The notes below the pieces were generated by a model. It saw only the letters and a program-made list of their open reading frames with translations. It was not told where the DNA came from and did no database searches. From contig VWPU01008489.1 in the NCBI GenBank assembly GCA_013398955.1, forward strand, positions 62,001-126,000: a stretch of 64,000 nucleotides of DNA, in the 5' to 3' direction. Source of the stretch: Callaeas wilsoni (lineage: Eukaryota > Chordata > Aves > Passeriformes > Callaeidae). Made by a program: the position numbers and the translations under genes. Of the stretch, positions 63,958 to 64,000 are shown piece after piece. How positions within the stretch are numbered: position 1 is the first letter of the stretch; each line of letters opens with the position of its first letter.

Positions 63958-64000
63958 GACCCAGTGCCTGTAATTGGTGCTACACAGAGGGACTGCTTGC
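63958..64000 (+). CDS. Candidate 5' end of a protein-coding exon (unidentified gene)
   Basis: A strong polypyrimidine tract (TTTCTCCTTTCTTTCCCAG, AG at 63,956-63,957) ends directly before a GC-richer 43-base segment that runs off the window. Two frames are open. Entered in phase 1 it reads (G)PSACNWCYTEGLLA; entered in phase 0 it reads DPVPVIGATQRDCL; the third frame stops after 4 codons. Phase 1 fits the preferred frame of the segment at 1-103, and phase 0 fits its alternative, so the two could be neighbouring exons. I recognise no protein. Forty-three bases cannot establish coding on their own. Confidence 0.33.

Overview
The window reads as non-coding nuclear DNA from a bird, most likely a songbird. 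It is AT-rich throughout. There is no dense coding, no operons and no RNA genes. Every recognisable landmark is a eukaryotic transposable-element relic or a simple repeat. The bird assignment rests on three things seen in the sequence: (i) a CR1 retrotransposon 3' end on the minus strand near 46.5-46.7 kb, of a type I remember from passerine genomes; (ii) an ERVL-type solo LTR with the avian 'TGTTGTGGTTTAGGAAT' terminus (27,164-27,715); (iii) a GC-rich ERVK-type solo LTR flanked by a perfect 6-bp target duplication (57,861-58,410). All family assignments come from remembered consensus sequences, not from a search.

Layout. Bases 1-103 look like the end of an exon, with a donor at 104. Bases 63,958-64,000 look like the start of an exon after a strong polypyrimidine tract and AG. 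Both read on the plus strand, and their open phases are compatible. The simplest reading is that almost the whole window is one intron of about 64 kb, but neither exon is identified and this remains a hypothesis. Between them, from left to right: a (GGGAA)11 microsatellite (1,283-1,337); an ancient CR1-like LINE fragment (1.6-2.1 kb); a tRNA-derived SINE-like remnant (9.0 kb); short palindromic remnants of old amniote repeats (12.9, 14.1, 15.4, 29.9, 34.6 and 50.9 kb); hairpins (9.76, 21.0, 22.2 and 44.1 kb); a second ancient CR1 (24.2-24.6 kb); a third ancient CR1 (26.8-28.2 kb) split by the ERVL LTR; the younger CR1 3' end on the minus strand (46.5-46.7 kb); A/C- and T-rich low-complexity tracts; and the ERVK solo LTR (57.9-58.4 kb).

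The repeats give a relative history. Old, decayed LINE and SINE relics came first. The ERVL LTR then landed inside one of them (degenerate duplication, decayed LTR). The ERVK LTR probably came last, since its direct repeat is still exact. No gene network can be described: the open reading frames here are short, overlap on both strands and match no family I recognise. I did not find a previously undescribed biological system. The observations most worth checking are the paired exon-like ends, the nested LTR, the unusual 3' terminus of the ERVK LTR, the G-quadruplex-capable microsatellite and the hairpin with repeated arm at 21.0 kb.
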